Shown here in pieces: positions 50,010 to 57,845 of a stretch of 64,000 nucleotides of DNA (position 1 is the first letter of the stretch; every line of letters begins with the position of its first letter). Origin of the DNA: Azonexus sp. (GTDB lineage: Bacteria; Pseudomonadota; Gammaproteobacteria; Burkholderiales; Rhodocyclaceae); the NCBI GenBank assembly GCA_017983755.1, contig JAGOAU010000006.1:62001-126000 (forward strand), in the 5' to 3' direction. The position numbers and the translations under genes are program-made. Below the pieces are notes generated by a model. That model saw only the letters and a list, made by a program, of their open reading frames with translations, made no database searches and was not told the origin of the DNA.

Positions 50010-51314
50010 CTACGCCGCGAAGGCTGCGGTCAACGCGGCCACCATGTAGCCATGGTCGAGGACACCGGCGCTTTCGCGGATGCTGTGCATGGCCCACATC
50101 GGCGAGCCGACATCAACGCTCGCCACGCCGAGGCTGGCGGCGACGATGGGGCCGATGGTGCTGCCGCAGCCAAGATCAGTGCGATGCGCATAGTGCTGGT
50201 ACGGCACGCCTGCCTTCTCGCACAGCATGATGAAACGCGCCGCGCTGTCGGCGCCAGTGCTGTAGCGCTGGTTGGCGTTGATTTTGATCACCGGACCGCC
50301 GTTGACCACAACACGATGGCAGGGCTCGTAGGCCCCGGGGAAATTCGGGTTAAAGGCGTGCGCCATGTCGGCGCTGATGAAGAAACTGCGGGCCAGTGCA
50401 CAGCGATAGGCCTCGTCGTCGAGTCCGGCACACCCGGCAATCCGCCGCAGCACATCGGCGATGAAGCTGCCGCCGGCACCGGTGGCGCTTTCGCTGCCCA
50501 CCTCCTCGTGGTCGAAAAAGGCACAGACGTTGGTCGTCGCGGGATGTTCCGCAGCCAGCAGGGCAGCCAGCCCGGCATGGCAGGAAGCGAGGTTGTCCAG
50601 CTGGCTGTCGGCGATGAATTCCCGGCTCGCCCCCCAGAAGGCGCCCGGCTGCGCATCGCAGGCATTGAGTTCCCAACTCAGGATATCGTCGGCAGCGACG
50701 TCCAGTTGCGCCGCCAGCAGGGCATGGAAACGCCCGTCGGCAGCATCGCCCTCACCCGCCAGCCCTAGCACCAGGGGCAGTTCGGTCTGCTTGTTGAATT
50801 TGAGCCCGCTCTCGTTGACCTCGCGGTTCATGTGGATCGCCAGGTTCGGCAAGCGCAACAGCGGTTGCTGGAAATGCACCAGGCGTAGCGCCGGGCCGGT
50901 CGCGGTTCGCACGGCGACGCGCCCGGCCAGGCCCAGGTCGCGGTCGGCGAAGGTCGCCAGGATCGGCCCGCCGTACACCTCGACGCCAAGGCGCAGCAAG
51001 CCGTCGCCAGCCTGCAAGGCCCTGGGCTTCAAGCGCAGGCCGGGGGAATCCGTATGGGCGCCGACCAGCCTGAAGCCGCTTTCCGACAGCGCTGCGCTAC
51101 CGGCGACGAAAGCGATGATCGACGAGCCGCCACGAATCACGTAATAGCGCCCGCCGGCCGCCAGTTGCCAGCGCTCGTCCTCATTCAGGGCGACAAAGCC
51201 GCTGCCCCGCAGGCGCTCGGCAAGCGTCTGCACCGCATGCCACGGGCTGGGGCTGGCATCGATGAAAGCAAGGAGTTCCTGCGCCAGCGTGCGCGAATCG
51301 GCGGATATTTCCAT
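50010..51314 (-). CDS. apeB: M18-family aminopeptidase
   Basis: The 434-residue zinc aminopeptidase starts MEISADSRTLAQELLAFIDASPSPWHAVQTLAERL, the conserved M18 opening. Further marks are VGAHTDSPGLRLKP (first zinc histidine/aspartate), FFDHEEVGSESATGA (catalytic glutamates), SADMAHAFNPNFP and the C-terminal MWAMHSIRESAGV histidine. It removes N-terminal residues, often acidic ones, from peptides. The gene stands alone on the minus strand and is divergent from the small protein/slyX unit. Confidence 0.9.
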   Translation of the reverse strand: MEISADSRTLAQELLAFIDASPSPWHAVQTLAERLRGSGFVALNEDERWQLAAGGRYYVIRGGSSIIAFVAGSAALSESGFRLVGAHTDSPGLRLKPRALQAGDGLLRLGVEVYGGPILATFADRDLGLAGRVAVRTATGPALRLVHFQQPLLRLPNLAIHMNREVNESGLKFNKQTELPLVLGLAGEGDAADGRFHALLAAQLDVAADDILSWELNACDAQPGAFWGASREFIADSQLDNLASCHAGLAALLAAEHPATTNVCAFFDHEEVGSESATGAGGSFIADVLRRIAGCAGLDDEAYRCALARSFFISADMAHAFNPNFPGAYEPCHRVVVNGGPVIKINANQRYSTGADSAARFIMLCEKAGVPYQHYAHRTDLGCGSTIGPIVAASLGVASVDVGSPMWAMHSIRESAGVLDHGYMVAALTAAFAA

Positions 51315-51414
51315 GACGGGTCGTGTCTCAAAGGCAATGGCCGAAAGATACCAAAGCTGGCGCGACGGCGTGTGCGAATCGCAGTAAGATGCCGCGTTTT
51401 CCGGGAGAGGCTCA

Positions 51415-51558
51415 ATGAACGAGGGATGGATCGTACTGGCGATATGCCTGCTGTTTGTCTTGGGCGCCGCGCTTCCCCTGATCCGGGATCGTGGTTCGGA
51501 CAAGTCACACCTGCCGCCGCCGAAGGAAACCCTGCGCGACTGGCGCAACGAAAAATGA
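51415..51558 (+). CDS. Small single-pass membrane protein, 47 residues
   Basis: A short frame from ATG 51415 encodes MNEGWIVLAICLLFVLGAALPLIRD followed by a hydrophilic tail rich in Pro, Lys and Arg (DKSHLPPPKETLRDWRNEK). A GGGAGAGG ribosome site lies 5 bases upstream, and the TGA overlaps the slyX ATG (ATGA), a typical operon junction, so it is very probably translated. It has one membrane helix (about 5-22) with a cytoplasmic or periplasmic tail. No family is recognised. Confidence 0.7.
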   Translation: MNEGWIVLAICLLFVLGAALPLIRDRGSDKSHLPPPKETLRDWRNEK

Positions 51559-51773
51559 GCGAGGAAAGCCGCATGGACTCGCGAATCACCGACCTGGAAA
51601 TCAAGATCAGCTACGCCGAAGACCTGGTCGACGAACTGAACCGGATCGTCTTCCGCCAGCAGCAACAGATCGACCTGCTCGCCACCCAGATCAAGGAACT
51701 GCGCGAACAGATCAAGGCCGACGCCCCGGGCGAAAAACGCAGCCTGCGCGACGAGCTCCCGCCGCATTACTGA
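51555..51773 (+). CDS. slyX: SlyX family protein
   Basis: The 72-residue coiled-coil protein reads MDSRITDLEIKISYAEDLVDELN after a short leader, then RQQQQIDLLATQIKELREQI and the characteristic SlyX end RDELPPHY. Function is unknown in the family. The ATG at 51555 overlaps the upstream stop codon; an ATG at 51573 is an alternative. It is followed four bases later by the DHH phosphoesterase. Confidence 0.88.
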   Translation: MSEESRMDSRITDLEIKISYAEDLVDELNRIVFRQQQQIDLLATQIKELREQIKADAPGEKRSLRDELPPHY

Positions 51774-51777
51774 TCCC

Positions 51778-52779
51778 GTGTCCGCCGCTCCGACCACCAT
51801 TCTCTACCATGCCGACTGCCCGGACGGTTTCGGCGCGGCCTACGCGGCGTGGCGTCGCTTTGGCGACACTGCCGCCTACCGCCCGATGCATCACGGTCAA
51901 CCGTGGGAAATGGCCGAAATTGCCGGACACACGGTATACATCCTCGATTTCTCGTTTCCGCCGGAAGTGCTGGAAGCGATGGCCGCCCGCGCCAGCGCGG
52001 TCATCCAGATCGATCACCACGCCTCGGCGCGCCGGCCATGGGCCGATCGCCTGACCAAAACGACGGACGGCGGCGAAAGCTGCCGGCATCAAGCGCTGCC
52101 GCTCACCGTGATCTTCGACCTCGGCAAATCGGGCGCCCGGCTGGCCTGGGAATACTTCCATCCGGCGGCGCCCTTGCCGCTCATCCTGCGCCATGTCGAA
52201 GACATGGATATGTGGCGTTTCGCACTGCCGGAAACGCGCGCCGTCGGACGTGCATTGCGCCTGCTTGCCTTCGATTTCACGGCCTGGCATGAACTGATCC
52301 AGAACACGCCAGATCCCGAAGCCCCGCGCTACAAGGCGCTCGTCGCCGAGGGGGAAGCCATCGAGCGCTTCTTCCGGATCGAGGTCGAGCGGCTGGCGCA
52401 CAGCCGTCTCGTCATGGCGGCGCAGCTGCGCGGCGAACCGGTCGATTCCTTGCAGGTTCGGCGCCACGGCCTGCCGACGATCATCGACGAAGAGCATGCC
52501 TGGCGCGCAGTCGAGGGTCTGGCGATCAACGCCAGCGTGCTGTTCGCATCCGAATTGGGCAACCAGCTTGCCGAACGCAGCGGCACCTTCGGCCTGGTCT
52601 GGCAACTCGACGCGGACGGCGAAGCGAAGTGTTCCTTGCGCTCGAAGGGAAACGTCGATGTAGCGGAAATCGCTACCCGCTACGGTGGCGGCGGACACCC
52701 GAACGCCGCCGGTTTCCGCCTGCTGTTCGCCCGTTTTGCGAGCGAAATTCTCGGCAAATTATGTTATAAATCAGATTAA
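51778..52779 (+). CDS. DHH-family phosphoesterase
   Basis: The 333-residue protein shows the N-terminal DHH layout: YHADCPDGFGAAYAAW with the first metal-binding Asp, DFSFPPEVLEAM, the IQIDHHASA signature, and a C-terminal DHHA1-like GGGHPNAAGFRL. Family members are nanoRNases, pAp phosphatases or cyclic-di-nucleotide phosphodiesterases; this subgroup's substrate is unknown to me. The start is GTG 51778. It is co-directional with slyX. Confidence 0.87.
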   Translation: MSAAPTTILYHADCPDGFGAAYAAWRRFGDTAAYRPMHHGQPWEMAEIAGHTVYILDFSFPPEVLEAMAARASAVIQIDHHASARRPWADRLTKTTDGGESCRHQALPLTVIFDLGKSGARLAWEYFHPAAPLPLILRHVEDMDMWRFALPETRAVGRALRLLAFDFTAWHELIQNTPDPEAPRYKALVAEGEAIERFFRIEVERLAHSRLVMAAQLRGEPVDSLQVRRHGLPTIIDEEHAWRAVEGLAINASVLFASELGNQLAERSGTFGLVWQLDADGEAKCSLRSKGNVDVAEIATRYGGGGHPNAAGFRLLFARFASEILGKLCYKSD

Positions 52780-52785
52780 CTAAAA

Positions 52786-52820
52786 ATTATAAACCAATGA
52801 TTTACAATCATATCATTGGT
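52786..52820 (-). terminator. Terminator of tRNA-Leu overlapping its CCA end
   Basis: ACCAATGAT (52793-52801) and ATCATTGGT (52812-52820) form a perfect 9-bp stem. On the minus strand TTATAATTTTT follows. The upstream arm includes the encoded CCA of tRNA-Leu, so the terminator stem and mature tRNA 3' end share bases. Confidence 0.65.
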
Positions 52821-52901
52821 GCCCAGGAAGGGACTCGAACCCCCACACCTTGCGGCGCCAGAACCTAAATCTGGTGCGTCTACCAATTTCGCCACCTGGG
52901 C
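52817..52901 (-). tRNA. tRNA-Leu (TAG)
   Basis: This 85-base type II tRNA has acceptor GCCCAGG/CCTGGGC, anticodon stem CCAGA/TCTGG with anticodon TAG at 52865-52867, a long variable arm (GCGCCGCAAGGTGT), the T loop GGTTCGAGTCC and an encoded CCA. Confidence 0.94.
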
Positions 52902-52953
52902 AAGCGGGCGGATTCTACCACCCCGACTGCCTTAACCCTATACTCCGCGGCCG

Positions 52954-53763
52954 ATGTCCGTCGATCACTACGAAAACTTCCCCGTAGCTTCCTTCCTCGT
53001 CCCGGCGCCGCTGCGTCGGCCGATCGAGGTGATCTACCGTTTCGCCCGCAGCGCGGACGATATCGCCGACGAAGGCGACGCCTCGCCCGAGGAACGCCTG
53101 GCCGGGCTGGCGGCATACCAGGCGGAACTCGACCGCATTGCCGCCGGCGCCGCGCCGCAGACGCCGCTGTTTCTTGCGCTGGCCGATGTCATCCACCGGC
53201 ATGGGTTGCCGCTTCAGCTATTCCGCGACCTGCTCGACGCCTTCGCCCAGGATGTCGTCAAGAAACGCTACGCCGACTATCCGGAACTGCTCGACTACTG
53301 CCGCCGTTCGGCTAACCCGGTCGGCCGCCTGGTGCTGCATCTGTTCGACCGCACCGAGCCGGAACATCTGGAGCAATCCGACTGCATCTGCACGGCGCTG
53401 CAACTGATCAACTTCTGGCAGGATGTTGCGGTCGACTGGCAAAAGGACCGTGTTTACATCCCGCAGACCGATTTTCCGCACTTCAGGGTGGGTGAAGCCG
53501 ACATCGCCGCCGGCCGCTGGTCGGCCAACTGGGCAGCGCTGATGGATTTCGAGATCGACCGGGCGCAGGCCCTGATGCGGCGAGGCGCCCCGCTGGTCCA
53601 CGCCCTGCCCGGCCGCCTCGGCTGGGAAATCCGCCTGACCGTCCAGGGCGGCCTGCGCATCCTCGAACGCATCCGCCAGGTACGCGGCGACGTCTTCCAG
53701 CGCCGCCCGCAGCTTGGCAAAAGGGACTGGCTGGTGCTCGCCGGCCGTTCCCTTACAATGTGA
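52954..53763 (+). CDS. hpnC: HpnC, squalene synthase-type enzyme of hopanoid synthesis
   Basis: The 269-residue prenyl-transfer-fold protein has two aspartate-rich regions, DDIADEGD and NFWQDVAVDWQKDR. In the HpnCDE route HpnC converts presqualene diphosphate to hydroxysqualene. It begins hpnC-hpnD-hpnE and a run that continues into pgaABCD. The second Asp-rich region coincides with a perfect copy of the dispersed 12-base word (53425). Confidence 0.93.
   Translation: MSVDHYENFPVASFLVPAPLRRPIEVIYRFARSADDIADEGDASPEERLAGLAAYQAELDRIAAGAAPQTPLFLALADVIHRHGLPLQLFRDLLDAFAQDVVKKRYADYPELLDYCRRSANPVGRLVLHLFDRTEPEHLEQSDCICTALQLINFWQDVAVDWQKDRVYIPQTDFPHFRVGEADIAAGRWSANWAALMDFEIDRAQALMRRGAPLVHALPGRLGWEIRLTVQGGLRILERIRQVRGDVFQRRPQLGKRDWLVLAGRSLTM
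53425..53436 (-). repeat. Dispersed 12-base word, copy 8
   Basis: It lies in hpnC in reverse orientation, read as Val-Ala-Val-Asp beside the second Asp-rich motif. Confidence 0.7.
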
Positions 53764-53767
53764 ACCC

Positions 53768-54601
53768 ATGAATCCCCATCAATACTGCCAGGAGAAATGC
53801 GCCGCCAGCGGCTCCTCCTTCTATTACAGCTTCCTTTTCCTGCCCCCCGAGCGCCGGCAAGCCATCATGGCGCTCTACGCCTTCTGCCGCGAAGTCGATG
53901 ACGTCGTCGACGAATGCAACGATATTTCGATCGCGTCGACCAAGCTGACTTGGTGGCGCCAGGAAGTCGAGCGCGTCACCGGCGGCCAGCCGACGCATCC
54001 GGTGGGATTGGCGCTGCAGGCGGTGAGCGGCCAGTTCAACCTGCCGAAGGAGCAATTGCTGGAAATCATCGACGGCATGGAGATGGACCTGCAGCAGTCG
54101 CGCTATCTCGACTTCAAGAACCTGTCGCTCTACTGCTATCGCGTTGCCAGCGTCGTCGGCCTGCTCGCCGCCGAGATCTTCGGCTACCAGGACCGGCAAA
54201 CGCAGAAATACGCCCACGACCTCGGCATGGCCTTCCAGCTCACCAACATCATCCGCGACATTGGCGAGGATGCCCGGCGCGGCCGCATCTACCTCCCGAT
54301 GGATGAGCTCAAGCAGTTCAACGTGCCGGCCGCCGACATCCTGAACGCCAAATACTCGGACAATTTCACCGCCCTGATGCAGTTCCAGGCCGAGCGCGCC
54401 GAGAAATACTACGCCCAGGCTTTTGCCCAGTTGCCGGCCGTCGACCGCAAGCGCCAGCGCCCCGGCCTGATCATGGCGGCTATCTACCGCACCCTGCTCG
54501 ACGAGATCAAGCGCGAAAACTTCCAGGTTCTGCACCAGCGCATCGCCCTGACGCCGGTGCGCAAGCTCTGGATCGCCTGGAAAACCTGGGCCTTCGCGTG
54601 A
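53768..54601 (+). CDS. hpnD: HpnD, presqualene diphosphate synthase
   Basis: The 277-residue enzyme condenses two farnesyl diphosphates to presqualene diphosphate. Motifs are SFYYSFLFLPPERRQAIMALYAFCREVDDVVDE (first Asp-rich) and LTNIIRDIGEDARRGRIYLP (second). ATG 53768 (MNPHQYCQEKC) is chosen; it lies four bases after hpnC. Its end overlaps hpnE by four bases (GTGA). Confidence 0.94.
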   Translation: MNPHQYCQEKCAASGSSFYYSFLFLPPERRQAIMALYAFCREVDDVVDECNDISIASTKLTWWRQEVERVTGGQPTHPVGLALQAVSGQFNLPKEQLLEIIDGMEMDLQQSRYLDFKNLSLYCYRVASVVGLLAAEIFGYQDRQTQKYAHDLGMAFQLTNIIRDIGEDARRGRIYLPMDELKQFNVPAADILNAKYSDNFTALMQFQAERAEKYYAQAFAQLPAVDRKRQRPGLIMAAIYRTLLDEIKRENFQVLHQRIALTPVRKLWIAWKTWAFA

Positions 54602-55836
54602 AAGTCGCCGTCATCGGCGGCGGCTGGGCGGGCATCGCCGCCGCTGTCGAACTGACGGCAAGCGGCGCCACCACCACCCTGTACGAAGCCGGCCGTGCCC
54701 TCGGCGGACGGGCGCGCTCGATTGCCATCGACGGCCGCACACTGGATAACGGCCAGCACATTCTGCTCGGCGCCTACCGCGACACGCTGGCCCTGATGCG
54801 CCAGGTCGGCGCCGACCCCGAACTGCTGCTGGAACGACGCCCGCTGCAGGTCGTCGATCACACCGGCTTCCGTCTGGCGCTGCCGAAATGGCCGGCGCCG
54901 CTCAACGTCGCCTGGGGCCTGCTGTCGGCCCGCGGCGTCGGCTGGCGCGAAAAGCTGGCGACCGCCTGGTGGATGCAGGGCATCAAGGCTCGCCGTTTCC
55001 GCCTGGACGAGGATTGCAGTGTCGCCGAATGGCTGGACGCCGCCGGCCAGACCGGCGCCTTGCGCCACCACCTGTGGGAACCGCTCTGCCTCGCCGCGCT
55101 CAACATCCCCGCCGGGCGCGCCTCGGCCCAGGTCTTCGCCAACGTGCTGCGCGACAGCCTGGGCAGCGCCCGGCGCGAAGATACCAATCTGCTGCTGCCG
55201 CGCGTCGCCCTGGGGCAACTGCTGCCGGAACCGGCGACACGCTGGTTCGCGGCCAGCGGTGCGACGCTGCGCCTCGGCCACCGTGTCGCCAACTTCGCCC
55301 CGCTACCGCATGGCATCGCGGTCGATGGCGAAATCCACGATGCTGCGGTCGTCGCCACCGCCCCGCAGCACGCCGGCAAACTATGGCCGGCGCTCGCCGC
55401 CGATTTCGATCACGAGCCAATCGTTACGGTCTACCTACAATTCGCGGCAAAAACCAGTCTCGCCTTTCCCCTGCAAAAGCAGTCCGGAAACTACGGTCAA
55501 TGGGTCGTCGACCGCGGCAATGGCCTGCTCGCCTGCGTGCTCAGCGGCCATGGCGACTGGGAAGCCCTCGCCGAAGCCGAACTGGTCGCCGCGCTCGTCG
55601 CGGAACTCGCCCTGCCGACGCTGCCCACCTGGACCAGGGTCATCTGCGAGAAGCGCGCCACCTTCGCCTGTCGCCCGAACCTCGCGCGCCCCGATCACCG
55701 CACGCCCGACCCGCGCATCCTGCGCGCCGGCGACTACAGCTGGGCCGATTACCCGGCGACGCTGGAAGGCGCCGTGCGCAGCGGCCGCCGCGCTGCCCAC
55801 GCCCTGCTTCGAAATGGCTATAATCCGGCGTCATGA
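54598..55836 (+). CDS. hpnE: HpnE, hydroxysqualene dehydroxylase
   Basis: The 412-residue FAD-dependent amine-oxidase-fold enzyme reduces hydroxysqualene to squalene, ending the HpnCDE route. The FAD motif is VIGGGWAGIAAAVELTASG with YEAGRALGGRARS, and the C-terminal FAD contact is AGDYSWADYPATLEGAVRSGRRAA. The start is GTG. A squalene-hopene cyclase is not in the window, so the final hopanoid steps must be elsewhere if present. Its stop overlaps the pgaA ATG. Confidence 0.93.
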   Translation: MKVAVIGGGWAGIAAAVELTASGATTTLYEAGRALGGRARSIAIDGRTLDNGQHILLGAYRDTLALMRQVGADPELLLERRPLQVVDHTGFRLALPKWPAPLNVAWGLLSARGVGWREKLATAWWMQGIKARRFRLDEDCSVAEWLDAAGQTGALRHHLWEPLCLAALNIPAGRASAQVFANVLRDSLGSARREDTNLLLPRVALGQLLPEPATRWFAASGATLRLGHRVANFAPLPHGIAVDGEIHDAAVVATAPQHAGKLWPALAADFDHEPIVTVYLQFAAKTSLAFPLQKQSGNYGQWVVDRGNGLLACVLSGHGDWEALAEAELVAALVAELALPTLPTWTRVICEKRATFACRPNLARPDHRTPDPRILRAGDYSWADYPATLEGAVRSGRRAAHALLRNGYNPAS

Positions 55837-57845
55837 ACCGTCTGCGCCCCGTCCTGCTGCTCTCCATCGGCCTCGCTGCCACGGCCGTCGACGCCGGCGA
55901 GGAGTGGGTAATGCCGCCCCGGGCGAAGTACGCCGTTCCGTCCCCTGCCCCGGTTGTCGTCGGCGAGGACTGGGCCGTAAAACTCGGCCAGCAACTCACC
56001 CTCCTGAAACAGCAGCCGGATAACCGCGGCGCGCGCAAGGCCGCCTGGGTCGCCGCCATGCGCCTCGGCCTCTTCGCCCAGGCTGCCGCGCTGGAAGCAC
56101 CGCTGTCGGCCGACGAGCGCCGGGCGATGGAGGGCGACCGCATCGCCCTCGACATCCGCTACGGCATCGTCGACCGCAACACCCTGCGCGGACCGGAACG
56201 CTTTTTGCACCTCGACCAGGCGTTGACCGCAACCGACCCGCTCGCCGCCGAATTTTTCGCCGGCAAGGCGCCGGATGCCGAAGACCAGCGCCGCCTGACC
56301 GACCGCCTCAGCGCGCTGGCCGCCCGCCGCCGCGCCGCCGATGCGGTCGAGCTCTACGAAACCCTGCGCCGGCGCGACATCCCCGTGCCGTTGTGGGCCG
56401 AGCGCGACATCGCCGGCAGCTACCTCGAATTGCGCCGCCCGCAGGAAGCGCTGGCCCTCTACCAACGGGTGGTCGACGCCAACCCGGACGATTTCGACGC
56501 CAACCTCGGCCTTTTCTACGCGCTCGTCGAAACCGAGCAACTCGACGCCGCCACCGAACACATCGACCGCTTCGCCGCCCAACTGCCGGAACGCCGCCAC
56601 CTCGACGGCCGCTACAACGGCGAGCGTCTGAGCGCCGACATCACGGCGGACCGCGTGCGCCTCTTCGCCGACCGCCTCGCCGAAGCGCAGGCCCGCATCG
56701 ACGCCCGCCAAGACACCATCCCCTACAACAGCGAGGCGCGCCAGTCCTCAGCCAGCCTCGCCCTGGCCCGCGGCTGGCCGCGGCAGGGCGACGAGATGCT
56801 GCGCCGCACGCTTGGCTCCGATCCGATCAACCCGGCGCTGCACGCCGACCTTTCCGAAAACCGCCTGACCCTCCAGGACTGGCCGGCTGCCCGCGCCGCG
56901 CTCGACTACGCCACCGGCCTCGACCCGGACAACGGCGCCGTGCGCCGCGCCCGCCGTAGTTACGAGCTGTACGACAGCTACGAACTCTATATCGAAGCCG
57001 GCTACGGCGAAGGCCAGGACGTCAATTACTTCGGCAGCCGCGACTGGTCGATCGACAGCTTTCTCTACAGCCGCCCGCTTGACGACAACTGGCGAGTCTT
57101 CGCCCACAACTATTCCGCCAGCGCGGATTTCTATGGCGAAAAACAGACCTGGATCCGCAGCGGCGCCGGTGCCGAATGGCGCCACCTCGGCTGGCGGCTG
57201 ACCGGCGAGATGAATGGCGGCAGCGGCGTCAAGGCCGGCGCCACCGGCACCGCGCGCTGGAAGCCCGACGACTACTGGACCTTTTACGGCGGTGCCGAAA
57301 GCGTGACCAACCAGATCCCGCTGCGCGCCGTTGCCGACGGTATTTACGCCAGCCGGGTCAGCCTCGGCACCGACTGGCAGCAGAACGAATCGCGCAAGCT
57401 GGCACTCGGCGTGTTTTCCAGCGACTTCTCCGACGGCAACCTGCGCACCGGCGTCAACACCGCGTGGTTCGAGCGCTGGGCCAGCGGGCCGAAATGGATG
57501 TTCGAGACCACCCTTGGCGCCGACGCCTCGCGCAATTCGCTGGATACCAGCGTTAATTACTTCAACCCGAAAAGCGACCGTTCCCTGTGGTTGACCGCAG
57601 CCGTCGAAAACCTCACCTGGCGCAGCTACGACCACGCCTTCCGCCAGCGCCTGGCGCTGACCGGCGGCACCTACTGGCAGGAAGGCTACGACGCCGGCGC
57701 CATCGAGGCCATCGAATACAGCCACCGCTGGGAACTCGACCGCGATCTCTCGCTGCGCTACGGCATCGGCCGTATGCTGCGCCCCTACGATGGCGAACGC
57801 GAAGGACGCACCTTCGCCAACCTGGTCCTGCTATGGCGCTTCTGA
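55833..57845 (+). CDS. pgaA: Poly-beta-1,6-GlcNAc export porin PgaA
   Basis: The 670-residue outer-membrane protein has a signal peptide (about 1-21), a periplasmic TPR region (about 60-360; EALALYQRVVDANPDDFDANLGLFYAL) and a C-terminal beta-barrel of alternating aromatic strands ending in Phe (LVLLWRF). E. coli PgaA is about 807 residues; the reduction is mainly in the TPR part. It exports deacetylated poly-GlcNAc. It overlaps hpnE by four bases and pgaB by 13, and it carries two copies of the dispersed word 53 bases apart. Confidence 0.9.
   Translation: MNRLRPVLLLSIGLAATAVDAGEEWVMPPRAKYAVPSPAPVVVGEDWAVKLGQQLTLLKQQPDNRGARKAAWVAAMRLGLFAQAAALEAPLSADERRAMEGDRIALDIRYGIVDRNTLRGPERFLHLDQALTATDPLAAEFFAGKAPDAEDQRRLTDRLSALAARRRAADAVELYETLRRRDIPVPLWAERDIAGSYLELRRPQEALALYQRVVDANPDDFDANLGLFYALVETEQLDAATEHIDRFAAQLPERRHLDGRYNGERLSADITADRVRLFADRLAEAQARIDARQDTIPYNSEARQSSASLALARGWPRQGDEMLRRTLGSDPINPALHADLSENRLTLQDWPAARAALDYATGLDPDNGAVRRARRSYELYDSYELYIEAGYGEGQDVNYFGSRDWSIDSFLYSRPLDDNWRVFAHNYSASADFYGEKQTWIRSGAGAEWRHLGWRLTGEMNGGSGVKAGATGTARWKPDDYWTFYGGAESVTNQIPLRAVADGIYASRVSLGTDWQQNESRKLALGVFSSDFSDGNLRTGVNTAWFERWASGPKWMFETTLGADASRNSLDTSVNYFNPKSDRSLWLTAAVENLTWRSYDHAFRQRLALTGGTYWQEGYDAGAIEAIEYSHRWELDRDLSLRYGIGRMLRPYDGEREGRTFANLVLLWRF
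56169..56180 (+). repeat. Dispersed 12-base word, copy 9
   Basis: It lies in pgaA, read as Val-Asp-Arg-Asn, a further reading frame. Confidence 0.7.
56222..56233 (+). repeat. Dispersed 12-base word, copy 10
   Basis: It lies in pgaA 53 bases after copy 9, read as Leu-Thr-Ala-Thr; the two copies are in different frames of one gene. Confidence 0.7.

Noticed and set aside
53714-53767. Upstream extension of hpnD by 18 codons
   Set aside because: It overlaps the end of hpnC and lacks conservation; ATG 53768 gives the family N-terminus.
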